Source of the DNA: Epiperipatus broadwayi
Taxonomy: Eukaryota; Onychophora; Udeonychophora; Euonychophora; Peripatidae
Direction: 5' to 3'
Length of the DNA: 64,000 nt
Assembly: GCA_028023455.1 (NCBI GenBank)
Contig: JAQFVV010012499.1
Span: 2,238,584-2,302,583 of the forward strand
Made by a program: the position numbers and the translations under genes. Positions 13,101-25,341 of the stretch are shown here, in pieces. Positions within the stretch are counted from its first letter, which is position 1. Each line of letters opens with the position of its first letter. The notes under the pieces are model-generated. The model was not told where the DNA came from. It saw only the letters and a list, made by a program, of their open reading frames with translations, and made no database searches.

Positions 13101-15014
13101 TTCTCCTCCAAGCGCGTTAAAGTTTAAAAATAAAAATAATTATTAATCCATTTAGTAAAATTTATAGAAAATAATCCTGGGTCTTTACTGTTCAGAATGA
13201 AAATTATTAAACTGTAATATTAAAGAATTATTCCCACGAAGTTTATTCAATATTCTCTGATGCATCACTCTGTTCAATTTAACTTAAGTTATCCGGTAAA
13301 CTTTTACACAATATTTGTATTTTCATGGATCCATCCTTTATTTATCTACTATATGTTCTTTTTTTTATATATAGGTTTTATTTCTTAATAAGTTCTTTTT
13401 AATTCTTGTAAAATATATATTTAAAAAAAATGTTTTCTTCAAAAAGGACTAAACATTCTATTTCTTTCATTATATTTTATGATAACTCATACGATATAAA
13501 TATCTTATTCTTTTTTTAAAAAAAAAAAAAACTCCTGGATAAGCTTATAAATAATGCGTCACAAATTTTTTTAGACGGCAAATAGTTTTCTGTTTAAGCT
13601 TCCAGCATAATGCCCGAATTATTTTTATATGAGTTAGAATAATCCTCCGGTTGAGCATAAATAAAGCTGTATTATAATTTAAACATATTTTATTTCGTAG
13701 TATATCCATCTCTATTGCGTAGTTTAGGTTAAACTTCAGATAAAATACTCCTGGCAAGTAACTTTTAAAAAACTAGAAAATCATTTCCACGAAGTTTCTA
13801 AATATATATATTTTTTTTAAACTCTCTTTTGCAAAATACTTTAAAATTATCAATTAGTTTTTTTGCAGATAAAGTTATAAGAAAGTACTAAAAAATTGAC
13901 TAAAATAAAAATTTAAAAATACTATCTCTTTGATAGCTATAATTTACCTTTCTCTGGTTTCAATACATTATTAATCTCCTCTTATACCCCCGTGCAATTC
14001 ATATTTATAGTCTGTAAGAATACCTCATTTGATTGGTTGATTCTTACTTTAACTTGAGAACAAATTTACATATTTTCAGTTTATAGCAGAATCAAGTTTC
14101 AAAAAATAAAAATTTTTATGATGTAATAAAATTTAAAAAATATTATTTAAAATTCCACTTTTAATTCAATTATTACTTTATCAAAACTATTTAAACATTT
14201 AAGATAACTGTTAAAATAACTTTAATAACCTATTCCATTTTTAATATTCAATTTATCTAGTTTTATTTAAATAAAATATTTAATTTTTATATTATGAGTG
14301 TATTCGTCTTTATGATACTATTTTAAAACATTTAGAAACATTTATAACAACTATTTAATATTCACTTCTATGATAGATAGTAATTACATTCAGTTCTATA
14401 ATACAACTTTTAAATATTTCAAACTCTGTTATTAATTCAAACAAGCAGTGTGTGAAAGTATGTAGTATACAAGTCACATGATCAATATAACTTTGACAGA
14501 CGATTTTCAATCTATTTCTCTGCCTAGATTTATAAAATTGATACACTTATTATATTATATAAAATAATTATAAAAAATTTGGAAGAATAATTTTAAAAAT
14601 ATAGAACTAGATATAATTTTCACCATCATAAAGTTTATTTTAAAAATATACTATATTAATTTTGACTATTAAATATGATTATAAATTTTAATATAGCATT
14701 TATTAAATTATCAGTTTTAAACTATTAAAATCGAATTTATTAAATATACTTTTAATATTTATAGCTGTGTTATTTAATATGGCCAGTTTTTACAACCATA
14801 TGCAACAATATTTTAAAGCTTTACATAACTATTTTTAAATGATTCGTTATAATTTTATATACTACGTATTTTCTTTAGCTTCAAATTGTACTTTATATTA
14901 TAATTGACAAACTATAATTAACATATTAAAATAATATATTCTAAAATTTAAAATTTTTAGTAATTCACTGTTATGAACTATTACTGACCTATAGAAAAGG
15001 GCACAATATATATA
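10168..15014 (-). mobile_element. Unidentified element, left inverted copy
   Basis: Read on the minus strand, this segment aligns colinearly, with many gaps, to the plus strand of 29485-33895. Matching blocks include CTATAGAAAAGGGCACAATA at the inner end, the region around 13735 (right 30325), AACAAAGCCCTA near 12220 (right about 31830), GATATCC.TTGTAAATAG near 11165 (right about 32850), and AGGAT/CCTGTGGGATATTG near 10420 (right about 33630). No long open frame survives. The outer end is lost at a TA microsatellite. Each unit may be an independent transposon insertion, or the pair may be one large inverted duplication. Confidence 0.7.
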
Positions 15015-17610
15015 TAAAGTTTAAATACATGAAATGAAAGAACTGGGTTGTAGTTTATGAAGCATGAACACTTGAGGTTGTACTTCTATCCCTCCACCAA
15101 ACAGTACAAGTCAGTATATTTACTGTAATAATAATTTAATGTCTAAATTAATTAATAATCACAACCATAAATATTAAATTAAAAAAATTATTGACTTATC
15201 AATAAAGCTATTATTGATTATTAGTGTTATTATTGTTTCAAATAATATGATTGGAAGTGATATTTATATTACTAATGCTACTACCTAAAGAAGCAAATTA
15301 TTAAATTTATCCAAGATGTCTTCCTGTGCAGAATTTATAAATATGCAGTATCTTAAAATATTATATGTATTAAATTTTGTTTTATCATGAATAAAATTTC
15401 ATTTAAAAAGGTACACACATACAGAAAGTTAATTTTGGAAAGAATAATAGACAATGATAAGATACAATATTAATTATAACAAGAACAAAATATATTAAAA
15501 TAGTATTGTAATAACTTTATTGTTACAACTAGGTGATTTAAATTATATGTAATAATATAAGGTTTAACATAATAATCAAACATGTCCATGCAAGCTTGTG
15601 AATGTGGTTAAAATTAAATGGTAAAATCATAAAATACTTCAATAAATTGTGTCCATGCAAGCTTGTGAATGTGGTTAAAATTAAATGGTAAAATCATAAA
15701 ATACTTCAATAAATTGGGTTACATTAATAATTAGATTTATTATTAGTTATAATGGGAATTTTGGAAAAATATATAAAACTTAAAAAAAAAATAATTTGGT
15801 TTGATATTTTAATATTATTTATTTGTAAAACAATAATGTGTATTTATTTTATTTTAATCATTTAAATTAATGTAATTTGATATTTTAATATTTTGAAATT
15901 ATATTTGTCTAAATATTTTAAAAATAAAATCATCACAAATTTTAGTGCTATGGGCTTATAAAATTTTCATAATTTCATCTGCTTCCTGCTGTTTAAAAGC
16001 AACAGTAATAGAATATTCCCATAAAAATCCAAAAAAATGAAGAATTTTCCATAAAAGTTATGATCTCATTAATCATATGACAGAAACCCATAAATAAATC
16101 TACATGTTAAAATATTCTTTAGTCTTTTACTAAGTGTATGCAGAAGGACTGCGTGCAAATGAATTATCTAGGCATCCTGCACAAAAATAATGTCTGAGTA
16201 CTCAACACACTAAACACTTGTCTCTTTAATGGCAATGTTCTTCTAGCTGAATGGAGAAATTAAATGTCTAACAATGTATATATTCAATAATGAATTTAAA
16301 AGAAATAAAAATCAAATATTTCAATTTTAACTATGAAAATTGTTAATAGTGCTTCATAGAAACATACATTTTTATGTGAAGTATATTATTTATTCAACTC
16401 TTTTCCAAGCTAGAAATTACTTGCTTGGAATTTATATTTGCTTTATCAACATAAATCTAATATAAATTAATGAATTGCTTTATATTATATTTAAGAAAAA
16501 ACTACTTAGGACTTTTGATATTAGTCCGAAATTAGTGTGCCTGGTGAATTAAATACTACTTAATACTACAATGAACACAGTAATCTAAAGTTATGGATAA
16601 CTATTGCAAAAACAACTGTAAATAAATGAATTTATATTCATTAATATTTTATCTTCAGAAATATTCTTAGAAATATTTATAATTACTGAAAACTATATTT
16701 TAAAAAGTTCATGTTGTATTTAATATCTAAAAAATATAAAATAAATGATTATAAGCTTGGAAAATGTTATATAGAAACTGACCATTAGTGGATATGAACT
16801 TACAAACTTAGTCTTCATTATTAAGCATTTTCTATGAGGATTAAGTGTTGTTAAATATATCCATTTGGAACTCTTCAACTTAAAATAACAATAATTTTCA
16901 AATGTGACTTCTTGAATAATTGCACCTGGGTAATGATTTTTTTATAATTTTAAGGATATAATATAGTTGTTGAATTTTGGTTATTTGTGTAATATTTAAA
17001 GTTTTACTGTTTTATAAAAGTTCTCAAAGAAGAAAGGTGTGATAAAGAAGTAACATATTATATTTATGATTCCAATTTAGTATAATTGTGTGTTGCCTAA
17101 ACTTTAAGTTAATTCAAAATCATTTAGAGCCCAGATACTTAATATTTTATATGTTTTATTGATTTCTTGATTTAAACCTTTGTTTTTATGTATTAAAGGT
17201 ATCTGGAGTACAAATTTGTATATTTATTAAGATTATCCTTCTTATTTTTTTATTTAAAGTAATACCTACACGAGTCAAGTAAGATTAGATAATATATTTG
17301 ATTATACTTGTGACTTTGATAACTATATAAGTATTATTGTTTAATTAAGGCAAACTCCTAATAATACCTTATAATTTTAATCATAATAAAATTTTGATAA
17401 ACATATTATGAAATGCCATCAGCACCTTGAATAATGAGGTCAAAATAAACTTCTATAACAATAAGTTATAAAAATTGGATTAAAACTCTGCTCTTTTATA
17501 AAAGGATTTACTTTATGAGTCTGATATCTATAAGAAAATGTTATTGTTACTCTCATTAAGAATATAAGAAAACATTCTCAACTCTTGCTTATTGTTAATA
17601 CATAAGTCTT
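15015..17610. other. AT-rich intergenic DNA
   Basis: No gene is visible. The only clear structure is a 67-bp tandem duplication at 15584-15716. Confidence 0.5.
15584..15716. repeat. 67-bp tandem duplication
   Basis: Two adjacent, nearly identical units start GTCCATGCAAGCTTGTGAAT at 15584 and 15651. The near-identity shows that this duplication is recent relative to the surrounding decayed repeats. Confidence 0.95.
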
Positions 17611-17968
17611 TAATATAGGGTATATGAGCACAGACTTTAAGATGACCCATCACTCCCCACTCTATCTAATAATACTGCTACACTCAAGCACATATATGCT
17701 GAAAAGATAAATAATCACCAATATACGTATTTCATGCTAAACCAGCAATCATCAGTTGGTCCAGATTATCATCTCCCACACATATATACTATAAGTTCTC
17801 AGATATATATTAAGATAGACAGTCTTCATACTTTAATGGACAGGCTCCAATCTACTACACACTCCAACAATTCTTTTCAGCATATAAGTGCTTGAGTGTA
17901 GCAGTGTTATTAGATAAAGGGGAGAGTGATGGGTCATCTGAAAGTCTGTGCTCATATACCCTATATTA
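17611..17968. mobile_element. Foldback/MITE element with ~95-bp inverted arms
   Basis: The arms 17611-17708 and 17871-17968 are reverse complements with few mismatches. They start TAATATAGGGTATATGAGCA and end with its complement. The 160-bp centre contains CATCAGTTGGTCCAG and a segment (ATTAAGATAGA..TCTTCA..ACTTTAATGGACA) shared with 36.8-37.0 kb and, inverted, with 38.0-38.1 kb. A half-arm copy lies at 36077-36180. There is no coding capacity. The arm ends may include a TA target. Confidence 0.85.
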
Positions 17969-19507
17969 CATATATAGATACAGGTATATAATAAGCCTGT
18001 GTTTCAGTTATAAGTCTTTAAGTAAAATGCTACATAATTTTCTTTAATGGAATGTTTTTGTTATCACATCATATGCTAATATATCACACAGGTATTTATT
18101 ACTAAAGAAGCAAGTATTTATTAGTAATAATATTACAAAATTATTTATAATCTTTTAAAGAACTTATCATTATTATTATTATGGTTGTTTGTTTTTTTTT
18201 AAAAAGTATGCCATTTTATTGTTAATATAATTAATTTTATATTTGTTAATTATCCAGTTTTTCATCATTAATTAGTTAAAGCTCATGATCTACATGTTTT
18301 TAAATACATAAAATATGGTCACATGATTTTATAAGTTATTAAACATTGCTTAAAATAAATATTACTTTATTTCATTCATTTACACTATTTCAATCATAAC
18401 TTTTTATTCATTTGAAAAATGAGTAGATACAATAAAATCCCTTTGCTATTTATTCATGTCAGGAATAAATCATTTTCACATTTTTTTACGTTAATCATTT
18501 TTAAGAATAGTAATTATTGGGTATTGTTAAAAGCCTGAGATAATTGTCATTCTAATTAATATAACATAAAAACTTAGAACCAACTATCTGAATGATTGTA
18601 CGCTGAGAATTTAAATTTGGAAAATCTGTAATCATTATCATATGAGGGCACCACTAGGAAAAGAACCTAGAACTGCAAAATTATAAAAATTTTATATTCA
18701 TGGTTGATAATTTGTATACGTATGACAGATCAAACTAAATTCCTCTCCACAATTCCATTTCAATATGGACGGGTTTAATACAATAATAGGTTTTATTGTT
18801 TAAAAAACAAATGCAAAAAAATATATATTTTTTCATAATCTTTAGCCAATGATATGCTTTATTATAGTTTATTTTTATTTTATTCAGAAGCATTAACAAT
18901 ACAAATCACTAATAACCCCTCTCTATCTTCCTTTTCTCTTTTTTTTTTACTCTTGACATAACTAATGTAATCTTTTTTTATTAAAAGAAAAAAAAACAAG
19001 GCAAAGCCAAATATATTTCGTTCTCAAAGGAACATGCACTTTTACTTAAATAAGTGTCCAAACCGATCCCAATCTTGACCGGTATTGAGACTAAGAGACT
19101 TACTATTAGAAGTAAGTTATAACACAAGACACCTACCCTGACTTTCAATATTTTGTCAACCTTTAATACTTTTCATTTTGCTTTCTAAATCATTTTTACT
19201 TCTATTCTGATAACATTCTCTCGAATCCATTTATGGGATTATTATCTTTTCTTAACCTCGCCCAATAGTCCTGAAAATTTAGTCAAAATTTACCTAAACC
19301 ATTCATAAAAAAAAAATTAAAACATACAAATAATTTACGTATTTTAACTAAAATTATTAATGTAGATATAAACATTATTAATATTTAAATAAAAATTCCC
19401 TTCTATTGTCGTAACTCATAGTTCATTAATGGTTAAATGCAATCCTAAATGTATGTTTAAAGTTCGCTAATGTCTATAGTTCAATAAATAAAGAAAGTTT
19501 CGGTTAC
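17969..19507. other. AT-rich intergenic DNA
   Basis: No gene or clear repeat is visible. A slightly GC-richer patch lies at 19040-19140 with no recognisable content. Confidence 0.5.
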
Positions 19508-19702
19508 CTTGATTGATCAGTGCACATCCATAAATGCTTCATCATATCTCTTGGAAGTTGATTCTCAGCAACTAATTTTGTACCATGGCTAGCTCCACTT
19601 TCTACTATGTGGTTTGATATTCCTTGAGGTGGTTTCATGGTTCGATGAAGATCTAGGAATAGGTCAGTATCTCGGCTAGGGATAGATTCTATTTCATTTA
19701 GC
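19508..19702 (-). CDS. Candidate internal exon of an unidentified gene
   Basis: The minus strand is open for about 65 codons in DNA that is clearly less AT-rich than its flanks. The peptide is of mixed, globular-protein composition, with segments such as RLNEIESIPSRDTDLFLDLH, MKPPQGISNHIVESG and QLPRDMMKHLWMCTDQSR. It ends at a good 5' splice site (TCAAG|GTAACC, exon phase 2). The start is unclear: AAAG|GCTAAATG at 19703 is only a weak acceptor and lacks a pyrimidine tract. The plus strand is closed by stops. I do not recognise the protein. No partner exon could be identified nearby. It is the best host-gene candidate in the window. Confidence 0.4.
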
Positions 19703-19711
19703 CTTTGATCA

Positions 19712-21897
19712 TTTATTTTTTATTTTTTTTATATAACAGTTTTTTTTTTTCATTAAAAAAATAATAATAATAATCACAATAGGTTTTTCTCTCTATTTAT
19801 AGTCCTTTTCTTCAGTGTCCTTTTCTTTGATCACTTTCCCAACCAGTGATTGCATTTCTTTCATTTTTTTTTTTTGTTTTTAACACCTTGCTAACCAGAA
19901 ATCACAACAATAGAATTAATTACAATTCTTTTCTCTCTCTCTCCCTTCCCTTCATATTAAAAAATTAAAATAATTAATTATGAGCTTGTTTTCAAAAACT
20001 TTTATTTTTTCTATCACTTTCGATTTAGTCTCTCAATCCAATTAAAAATAAATAATCTACCATTGTGATTTTTTTTAAATCCCAATAAAATTTAATAAAT
20101 AATACCAAAAACTTACTATAAAAAAAACTAATAAATAATACCAAAAAAAAATTCCTATACACACAGCTTTTATTTCTTATTTTCTACCTAATATATATGT
20201 GTATATACATATATTTACATACACACAGAGAATATAACATGAGCTGATCAAAATTATCGGCTCAATATATATATATATATATGTGTGTGTGCGTGTATGT
20301 TATCCCTCCAAATATTTTAAGTGACATGCCATAATAAAAGTGTGATCTTAAAAACAAATATCAGAAGAATTGTTATACAAGCACAGCAAATGTGAACTGA
20401 AAATTGCAGAAGAGAAGTTTATTTATTTGTTAATCCTACAAAAACACATGTTAATTATATATATATATAATTCACAAAAATTTATATATTTTTTAATTAA
20501 TGAAAGTTAATTTTAATGATTAAGGAAACATTTTTTGATTTACTAAAAAAAAAAGTAATAAGTATTTAGTTTATATGCCCAAGGCATTCTAATTCAAATA
20601 GAGATTCAAATTTTTTGAGAGACTTGAAATGTTCTCAAACCAAAGAAAATTATTTTTATTATGTAGACTCCTCATAATAGTGCATCCAACCACTACTGAT
20701 GAGAAAAAGTGTTCAATTATTCTTGACTAGACATAAATATTCCTGAAGAATAAAACTTGGTCTAATAGTATATTAACCATAGAACAAGACTGAAACATGA
20801 TACAGCTTATACACTATTACTGTGTAGTGAGCTTCTAGCATTAATATTTAATCTTCAAAAATAATGATAGTATTGTATCCTAAAATACAAAAACTAATTA
20901 TGTATTACTTTCTATAAGTAGTAAAGTACAGGATGAAAATTAATTAGCAAAAGTGAATCAATAATTGTGAAATACTTCATTTAAAAATTAGTGATTAGGG
21001 CTATCACATTGAATTAATTTTCACGAATAAAAATATGAGTAGTTACTAAAATTTAAGGCTGTTTATAAGTTAAGTATTTTCACAAATTGCAATATTATTT
21101 TAAAATTCAGTATTATTTGTTTGGGGGGGGGGAGATATTAATATAATAGAGCAAATCATAATAATGTAAAAAATTCATTAGAGATTTAATATTATTTTAA
21201 ATATTAAGACAGAAGAATAAAGGATGCTAAGATAATCATAACAAACATCACAGGTGATTATCAAGTATTGTAATAGATCGACATATTGGATTTGATGGAA
21301 TGGGATGAATGCGTGAAGTATAATTTTGATTGTAAAAAATATTGAAAGATTATCAATTTAAACAACATGAAAAGTATCGATATTTCTTTCTAAGAGGAAG
21401 TGGGTTGAAATAAATATTGTATTCCCATTTACTATTTTACAACTGCCAAATTAAAAAATGATAAAATTTTCTTTCTACTAAAACAAAAAGATTTTATGAG
21501 ATATTATTTTATATAGCACATGTGCATTGGCTTAATTGCTAATATCACTATTACAGTATAAAAATATAGAGCTATATAAAATAATATCCCATTATATATG
21601 TTTAATTTCAACTAAAGAATGACCTATTGTAAATTGTAAAGTTTTCGCAAGAATCATTCCTTCAAGCATAATAAATGTAATTTAAAGTGATTGCTTAACA
21701 TCTTCACGCTCTTATTCCCATAGGCTTAAGATTTGCCCCTACATAAATGTTTTGGTTGAAAGGATAGATTCCATCTTGTGTCTGGAAAAGTGAGAGTATT
21801 CATTTACAATTTAGCTTTAAAGCACATGTGCATTGGCTTAATCGCTAATATCACTATTACAATAACACTGTTTTTAAAATTGTGTCTAACTAGTTTC
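19712..21897. other. AT-rich intergenic DNA with small repeats
   Basis: There is no gene. The span holds poly(A/T) stretches, a TA/TG tract near 20263-20300, a G10 run at 21123-21132, and a small element at 21501-21587 whose internal 41 bp recurs at 21821-21861. Confidence 0.5.
21501..21861. repeat. Small palindrome-bounded unit plus direct repeat
   Basis: ATATTATTTTATATAGC (21501-21517) and its complement (21571-21587) flank a 41-bp sequence beginning AGCACATGTGCATTGGCTTA. The same 41 bp recurs almost unchanged at 21821-21861 without the second inverted arm. This may be a tiny MITE or a partial duplication. Confidence 0.7.
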
Positions 21898-22083
21898 TTT
21901 TTTTTTTATTTAGTTTCAATAATAATTTATTATTTCTAATGTATACAGTGATGTGTAACCATACAATTGGGGTTTACATTGTTGTTCTAACTATCTTGTT
22001 ATTTCCATTTGGGTTCTGATGAGTCTATGTTGTGCAATATGGTGTGAAAATTAGATCTTTCACATTTGTTATCTGATTGTTAG

Positions 22084-22093
22084 CCCCCCCCCC
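22084..22093. repeat. C10 homopolymer in the LINE 3' UTR
   Basis: Ten C on the plus strand, so G10 in the LINE sense strand, just after ORF2. G-rich 3' UTR tracts are known in L1 elements. Here it is a simple run, not a multi-tract quadruplex. Confidence 0.9.
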
Positions 22094-22153
22094 TTTTTTG
22101 CCTTGTTGTTAGTTTGGCATATTGTATAATGTCCAAGTGTCCTCAAATGTTTT

Positions 22154-25100
22154 TTATGATGCCAGGAGTTGGTCTCTCTTCTGGATTTTAATCATTGTTT
22201 TGGAAAAAACCTGTTTTATAGTAGGTTGTGGGTGTTCCATGATTAGTTTACAACGTGTAACCCATGTGGCAATGTTCAAAAATATTGAGAGATGTATTAT
22301 TGGATAGGTTTTATTATTGATACTATTTTTCAGAGATGAGATCAGTTGGAAATCTATCTTGGTGTTGGAGAGTATGATTTCTCGGATCACTCTGAATCCC
22401 ATACATTGTGAGAAAAGGTGTTCCGATGTCTCATTGCTGTTCATGCAAATGCTGCAAGTAGGGTCTATGTTGTGCCCATGTTTGTAAAAGAGGAAGTGAT
22501 TAGTAGGTAGTCCATTAATGTTGTATTTAATGAGGAAGTCTAGGTATTTGGCCTCTAGACTCCATCTTTTAAAGTTGGATACCAGTTTCTGATTATTGTA
22601 ATAAAATGGGTTGATCATAGGATGTAAGATTGGATGGGAGATTGTGTATGCATGCCATAATGATATTTTAGAATTGAATGTGGAGTTGTTTATTGGGCAG
22701 TGCTGTTTGATAAGACTTGTTTCTAGTGATCTATGTTTGTCTGTCTGGTGGGGGTTGGTCAGTGGGTGTTACCTTTTGAAGGAAAGCTTTTTGGAGAATT
22801 GTGTTAAAACCATATTATGCTACCAAGTTGTGTATAGTGTTGTGGGTTTTTTGATAAATCAATGCCTGAATGGAGTGGAGAGCAAGACCATTTAGCTTTC
22901 TTGGTTGCCGAGTGCCTTTGAGGCTGATCGCGACTGTTTTACCTTTCCAGAAAAGCCTTGAGCACAAGCCATTTATTTTATTTATGAAGCTTTTGTTGCA
23001 TTTGATAAATGGAAGAAAGTATGCAATTTTTGGCATCACATTCATGTTAATTAGTGCTACCTTGCCAGGGAGGGAAAGGTAGACTAGTGACAAGGAAGTG
23101 ATGAACTTGTTTGTTGTTTCCAGGATGTTATCCTGAATCTCTTTGGTCATTGCTGTGGTATATTTGAAGATGGAAAACCCAAGATATCTCTGTGGCTTGG
23201 CAGAGGAGAGGGTGTTGATTTTCCTTCCTGAAACAATTTGCCAGGAGGCAGACTTGCTGGGGTTGAATTGCAGCTTGTATTTCTCAGTATAGCAGCTTAA
23301 TATTGTTTGTAGCAAAGGAATATGTCTTCTTGATGGTAGGATGATCATTACATCATCCATGTAGGCAAATTCGTTGAATTCTCTGCTTAAATTGGGTATA
23401 AAAAGACCTGGTAGATTTTTTTCCAAATCCATCAGGAGAAAATTTATATATGCAATGAAGCATAGGTCATTGAGAGGGGAACCCTGAGGGAGAGCTTGTG
23501 TTGGTTTAAATCCGGAGGTGATGTTACCATCCATAGTGATAGAAATTTCCCTGTTGTATAGTAAATTGCTTGTGATTCGGACAGCAGCTTCAGGAACATC
23601 ATACTTGGCCAAAATGTTTAAGAGTATGTCTATATGTACCAAGTCAAAGACTGTAGCAATATCTAGTTGAATAGCTATCGGGCCCTGATTTCCAGTGGAT
23701 TCTGAAATAATCAATGATGGAAATTATGTTGCCCATTGCATGTGCAGTAGAGAATCCCTTCTTGGCATATTGGTTGTTAGATATATGCTTTAAGACATTT
23801 GGTTGGATGAGGTCTTTGATCATGGACTCTACAATTTTAATTAACAGGGGTGTCATGGAAACAGGTCTGATGTTTGAGAGTTCCATAACCTGATTTTTTT
23901 TATAAATGGAACCAGCGCCATTGGGTAAAGGTTAGGTATAACTCTATTACCAGTTGCTAGGTAATCCACAATCTTCTTCATTATGGGAATTGCAAATTGA
24001 TTGAGGTGTAGAATTAGGAATCTGGGAATCCCATGTAATCCAGGATGTACACCATCTGGAAGGGAAGATATTTTCTGTTGGAGTAGGTTTTCTGTGATCC
24101 CATGTGGTGCCTGTGGATCAACTTCAGACCAGGATTGTGTGCCATTGAAGATTATGGTTTGCATTCTTTTCCGGAAGTGTTCTTTTATTGTGTTCATCAT
24201 AGGTGTTCCCAGTAAGGATTTCCCATCTGCAATGATGGAGGTGAGAATGGTTTTGTTATTTTTCCCTCCAAGTACCCATCTCAAGTAGCCTTTTGTCCAG
24301 TGGTGTTGTTGTGATAAATAGCATTTGGCTCTCCTAATGGATAGGTATTCTGCCAGGGATTTTTGTCTTGATCGGTATAGGTTTTTAAGACTATATATAT
24401 CTTGTGTTTTGATAGGTTGACTTTGGAGCATCTGAAGCTGATTCTCTATTTGTAGAAGATCTCTGAAGAGGCCATTAGGGCCTTTGGCTTTCATGGTGTG
24501 GTGTTTTAATATTGTCTGTAGGATGCCTATAAATGAAAACCAGGCTTCTTCAGCTGGTCTTAAAAGGATGTTGATTTTGTGAAAATATATATGATTCGGA
24601 CACTATGGCCTCTTTTATTTTCAAGTTTTTTACCATCCACATGGTTTTGTGAAGAGCCTCTGGGGTTGGGAGGCCAGCCATGGTTTCAATAGTAACTACA
24701 AGGGCCATATGGTCTGAAAATGAAACTGGTAAAAGTTTTGCATTTAGATGAAAATGTAAATCTGGTGAATAATATAATAGGTCTATTAGGATTTGGTGGG
24801 ATTTGGTAGAAAAGGAGTAGGATCCAGGAGGAAGGAATCCTTCCTCACACATCAAGTTTCTATTTATCAGTGGAAGAAATTTTAAGTTAAAGCGACCACA
24901 TGTGGTGTTAAAATCTCCCAATATAAGTAAAGAGCCTAATTTGTTGCTAAGGATAGCATTTAAAATCTGAATGATATTGTGATAGATAGTAGGATTGTTT
25001 GAAGTGTATATATAAGCTAGATTTATGCTGTAACCCCAATAATCTATTTCTAATAAGATTAAGTTGTTATCCAAATAGAGTATACAGAATTTGTTTGGAG

Positions 25101-25338
25101 GAAATTTTTTGTTAATTAATACTCCAACCCCCCCAGCTGCTGAATGTCCAACTGAAAATTTAGTGAAGCCCATAGTGGCAATTAATGTTTCTATTTTAGT
25201 ATCAGTGTTATTATGGAATTTGGTTTCCCCCATTAGAAGAATGTGGGAAGAGTTAATGCTTATCCAATTTCTAATCGTGTGAGCACAGGCCAACGAGTTG
25301 AGGCCACGGACATTAATCCCTGCAATTTTATAGTTCAT
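22154..25338 (-). pseudogene. LINE ORF2, endonuclease plus reverse transcriptase, frameshifted
   Basis: The APE-type endonuclease (25338-24550) shows INVRGLN, GETK, LLILGDFNTTCG and a final SFSDH. The reverse transcriptase (24494-22815) shows LPDGVHPGLHGIP, NIRPVSMTPLLIKIVESMI, the motif A region DIATVFD, motif B LPQGSP, motif C FAYMDD and motif E YLGF. The C-terminal part (22618-22154) has a CCHC finger, CSICMNSNETSEHLFSQC (CX2CX8HX4C). Frame changes lie near 24550, 23895 (in an A-run), 23710 and 22780, with a stop near 22813. The intact length would be about 1060 residues, normal for the class. ATG 25338 is three bases past the ORF1 stop. Catalytic motifs are intact locally, but no continuous protein can be made. 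Confidence 0.92.
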
Positions 25339-25341
25339 AAT

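Noticed and set aside
24001-24288. Plus-strand frames across 22.1-27.7 kb
   Set aside because: Antisense shadows of the LINE ORFs, which carry recognisable motifs on the minus strand.
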